From CAYFPX01 sp964501915 (GTDB taxonomy: Bacteria; Myxococcota_A; UBA796; CAJQPC01): a DNA stretch of 64,000 bases. The notes beneath the pieces were generated by a model. It was not told the DNA's origin. It ran no database searches and worked only from the letters and a program-made list of their open reading frames with translations. The DNA lies in the NCBI GenBank assembly GCA_964501915.1, contig CAZCVP010000003.1:32590-96589 (forward strand). Reading direction: 5' to 3'. The position numbers were made by a program, and so were the translations under genes. Positions within the stretch are counted from its first letter, which is position 1. The number at the start of each line of letters is the position of its first letter. Below, in pieces: positions 61,793-64,000 of this stretch.

Positions 61793-63913
61793 TCACCGAC
61801 CCGCCAGGGACACGCTCTCACCGTCGACCTGGAGGGTGAAGGGCTCGGGGCCCTCCAGCCGATGGACCACCAGCTCCGCGGTGCTCTCCAGCACGGTGTC
61901 TTCGACCTCCAGGGACTCGGCGGCGCCTTCGGAACGGAGCCAGAGCACGTCGGTGCTGTCCGGACCTGTCACAAGAAAGGCCGCAGCGTGCTCCCCTGCG
62001 TCCAATTCCGTGACCTCGATGGGGGCGTCGCCGACCCGGTAGGGCGTCGCCGCCGCCAGGAACCCCGGGCTCACGGCCTCGACGACGCCGTCGATGACCT
62101 CGTGGTGGGTGCTGCCGTTGCTGCTCCCGCCGACTTCGTCCACGTAGGGCGCCTGGCCCTCCTCGTAGGGGGGCTGGGTGACCTCGAGGCCCGTCTCCGT
62201 GGCCGCCAGGTGGACCGCCACGCCGGCCGCCGTGCGCTCCCAGGTGGCGCCGTCCTCTCTCAGGGTGAAGGTGCCGCCGGACTCGCGACCGGCCCAGCCG
62301 CTCATGCGCCAGGCGTGCTCCCGGGCATCGGTGCGTTCGGTGGACAGGCGATCGGCGATGACGAACCAGCTCTCGTCGACGAACACGACGGATCGGGTCA
62401 GGTCGGTGTCCTCGTAGGTCTGGCGGGCCTCGGCATAGGCGAGCCCCTCGGCGTCCAGGGTCTCGCCGAGGAAGGCGTCCGTGTCACCGAAGTCCTCCAG
62501 CAGCCCCTTGGAAGGCGCTCCCTTGCCGTCGATGAGGACGACGTTGTGGGCCTCGGGCGCCGAGGTGAGGGCGTTGGCCAGCTCGTTGGGCTTGTAGTAG
62601 CCCGGGTCCATCAAGAGGTACTCGCCGTAGGCGGCCAGGGTGAAGGAGAGCGAGTCCACGTGGTCGTGCAGGGTCTTGCGCACGCTGCCGTGCTCGGCGA
62701 TCAACAGACCCCAGACGGCGTCGTGGCTCCAGTCCGAGCGAAAGACCGCCACCCCGGCGTCGTCCATGAAGCGGTTGGTCCAGGGGGGCTCGGTGGCCTC
62801 GATCTCGTCGTCCCACCAGGCCAGGTGCCAGGCGGTCCCGTCCAGCCCGTAGCCGATGTCCGTCGGGCGATCGCGGCTGGTCTCCCAGGACCACCGCAGG
62901 TGCCCCCCGCCCCCAAACGACGAGAGCAGGGCCCCGCCGGTCAGGGCCCCGAAGCGGCCGTCCTCGTAGGGTGGGCGGTCGCCCCAGGGGAGCTGGACCG
63001 TGATCCACCACTCCGCCGCCTTCACCAGCCGGTCGGAGTCCAGGGGGTTGTCGAAGGCAAAGGACTCCCCGTCGACGCAGCCGTGGTCGGTCCAGGGATC
63101 GGCGTCGTTGCGGGTGATGCAGGTGCGGGTGTGGAGGTCGTCGGCGTCCAGGGCGTTGTGGGCGGCGATGAGGGTGGGGATCATCGCCCCGTGGGCGAAG
63201 CTGTAGTAGGCCGGGCCCTCGGACACGCCGCCGTCGGGCTGGATGTACTGGCCGTTGGCGCCCAGCAGGTACTCCAGCTCACCGAGGCCCCAGTCCAGCC
63301 AGTCCGCGGCCCGGGGATCGTCCTGGAAGAGCAGCCCGGGCACCACCATCGAGGTGGCGGTGCGGATCGGGTGGTTGTTCTGGCTGTAGTAGAGCGCCGT
63401 GAGCCGGAAGATCTCGTCCTCGATGTAGCGGGCGTGGACCTCGTCGGTCACGTCGAGCAGGTTCTCGATGCCCAGGGCCAGGTCGCCCTCGTCGATGCCC
63501 TCGGTGGCGAGCAGCAGGTCGACCGCCAGGGCGTGGTTGATGGTGGTGGCCGGCACGCGGATGTTGGCGTCCCAGTCCTCCGTCCGCCAGAAGTCGGTCT
63601 CCAGGCGCTCCAGGAAGTCGATCGCCTTGTCCGCGGCGTCGGTGTCGTCGTGGAGCCAGGCCTTCAGCGCGTTGGCCATCGCGGCCTCGGCGTTGCGGCC
63701 GTTGGGGCCGGTCTCCCAGTTCCCGTCGTCCTCGTGCTCCCGGGCGGCCAGGCTCTCCACCCGCTCCCAGATGAACCCGTAGGCCTCACGGTCCAGGCGG
63801 GCGAGCACCCGCTCCCGGACCCCCTCCCCGCCCAGCAGCACCGGGTGGACGGGCTCTTCTTCCACCTCCGGCTCCTCGCCGGTGCAGGCCAGGGCGAGCC
63901 ACAGGGTGATCAC
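61793..63913 (-). CDS. Heparinase II/III-like polysaccharide lyase lipoprotein
   Basis: A 706-residue lipoprotein (leader VITLWLALAC, GTG 63913). Residues ~30-330 form an alpha/alpha-barrel (NNHPIRTATSM, GVSEGPAYYSFAHG). The C-terminal part is a beta-sandwich with SVRKTLHDHVDSLSFTLAAYGE, LLMDPGYY and EAHNVVLIDGKG, the heparinase II/III-type core with the conserved His pairs. It would cleave acidic polysaccharides such as alginate- or heparinoid-type chains by beta-elimination, but specificity is open. The start overlaps the upstream partial gene as GTGA. Confidence 0.87.
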   Translation of the reverse strand: MITLWLALACTGEEPEVEEEPVHPVLLGGEGVRERVLARLDREAYGFIWERVESLAAREHEDDGNWETGPNGRNAEAAMANALKAWLHDDTDAADKAIDFLERLETDFWRTEDWDANIRVPATTINHALAVDLLLATEGIDEGDLALGIENLLDVTDEVHARYIEDEIFRLTALYYSQNNHPIRTATSMVVPGLLFQDDPRAADWLDWGLGELEYLLGANGQYIQPDGGVSEGPAYYSFAHGAMIPTLIAAHNALDADDLHTRTCITRNDADPWTDHGCVDGESFAFDNPLDSDRLVKAAEWWITVQLPWGDRPPYEDGRFGALTGGALLSSFGGGGHLRWSWETSRDRPTDIGYGLDGTAWHLAWWDDEIEATEPPWTNRFMDDAGVAVFRSDWSHDAVWGLLIAEHGSVRKTLHDHVDSLSFTLAAYGEYLLMDPGYYKPNELANALTSAPEAHNVVLIDGKGAPSKGLLEDFGDTDAFLGETLDAEGLAYAEARQTYEDTDLTRSVVFVDESWFVIADRLSTERTDAREHAWRMSGWAGRESGGTFTLREDGATWERTAAGVAVHLAATETGLEVTQPPYEEGQAPYVDEVGGSSNGSTHHEVIDGVVEAVSPGFLAAATPYRVGDAPIEVTELDAGEHAAAFLVTGPDSTDVLWLRSEGAAESLEVEDTVLESTAELVVHRLEGPEPFTLQVDGESVSLAGR

Positions 63914-64000
63914 GGGGTCAGCTCCAGTCCCTGCTGGTGGGCCTCGGCCAGCAACGCGATGACCGCCCCGTTGCCGAGCACCAGGTTGTCGATGGTGTCG
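63910..64000 (-). CDS. Partial CDS, C-terminus only
   Basis: The last 29 codons of a gene that begins beyond the window. The visible end contains NLVLGNGAVIALLAEAHQQG, a small-residue turn followed by a helix. It resembles the C-terminal NGxVxxLGxxxGxPTP helix of ketopantoate-reductase-like proteins, but too little is present to name it. Its stop overlaps the GTG of the heparinase-like gene, so it belongs to the same operon. Confidence 0.6.
   Translation of the reverse strand, partial: DTIDNLVLGNGAVIALLAEAHQQGLELTP

Overview
The window is about 70% GC and its genes nearly all end codons in G or C. Several features point to a member of the Myxococcota or a related former deltaproteobacterial lineage. 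One protein (21691-22971) ends in a MYXO-CTERM-like tail. Short lipoprotein leaders followed by Asp/Ser/Thr-rich linkers recur throughout. MopE-type metal-binding (Cys-Asp-rich) repeats, FG-GAP repeats, an S46 peptidase and large Ig-repeat lipoproteins are also present. I identified no rRNA, tRNA, CRISPR array or prophage.

Layout. 0-10 kb: a decayed IS4-type transposase, a DUF2835 protein, an acyl-CoA ligase, an esterase-like lipoprotein, a ferritin-like protein, an S46 dipeptidyl-peptidase, and a leucine-rich-repeat protein behind a small lipoprotein. 10.1-20.1 kb: radical SAM cluster 1, four overlapping or closely spaced genes of which one has lost its SAM-cluster cysteines, then an Ig-type lipoprotein and a MopE/FG-GAP gene broken by two in-frame stops. 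20.1-21.7 kb: a mobile patch with a 163-bp element bounded by 24-bp inverted repeats, a MopE-like small ORF overlapping a RAYT-type transposase, and REP-like palindromes. 21.7-24.8 kb: a protein with both a lipobox and a MYXO-CTERM-like tail, and a multi-pass membrane protein. 24.9-28.3 kb: a Tat-signal protein, two small HxsD-like proteins, an unknown protein and a PfkB-SIS fusion. 28.3-36.1 kb: radical SAM cluster 2, made of a 1492-residue Ig-repeat lipoprotein, an 88-residue peptide ending in five Ser-His-Gly repeats, and three translationally coupled radical SAM genes. 36.1-40.2 kb: a duplicated-domain lipoprotein, a hybrid histidine kinase, and a protein resembling the HExxH peptide beta-hydroxylase family. 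40.3-59 kb: mostly accessory metabolism (SDRs, M3-like peptidase, ASPIC/FG-GAP lipoprotein, SlyX, HEAT paralogues, JAMM protease, YkgJ protein, aminotransferase, NhaC antiporter, patatin, nucleosidase, DnaQ-like exonuclease, EEP hydrolase) and a TetR - PLP decarboxylase - M81 peptidase operon with a clear operator. 59-64 kb: a coupled operon of exported proteins (heparinase-like lyase, beta-helix protein, two lipoproteins, one with a thioredoxin WCGPC motif).

The most notable content lies between 10 and 40 kb. A short peptide with a His-Gly-Ser repeat tail sits directly in front of three radical SAM genes, 7 kb from HxsD-like proteins and 6 kb from a candidate HExxH hydroxylase. A second multi-radical-SAM locus, attached to a paralogous Ig-repeat lipoprotein, lies 13 kb upstream. 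I read this as a candidate ribosomally synthesised and modified peptide (RiPP) system related to, but built differently from, the His-Xaa-Ser (Hxs) system. The peptide, enzyme and lipoprotein links are inferred from gene order and motifs only.
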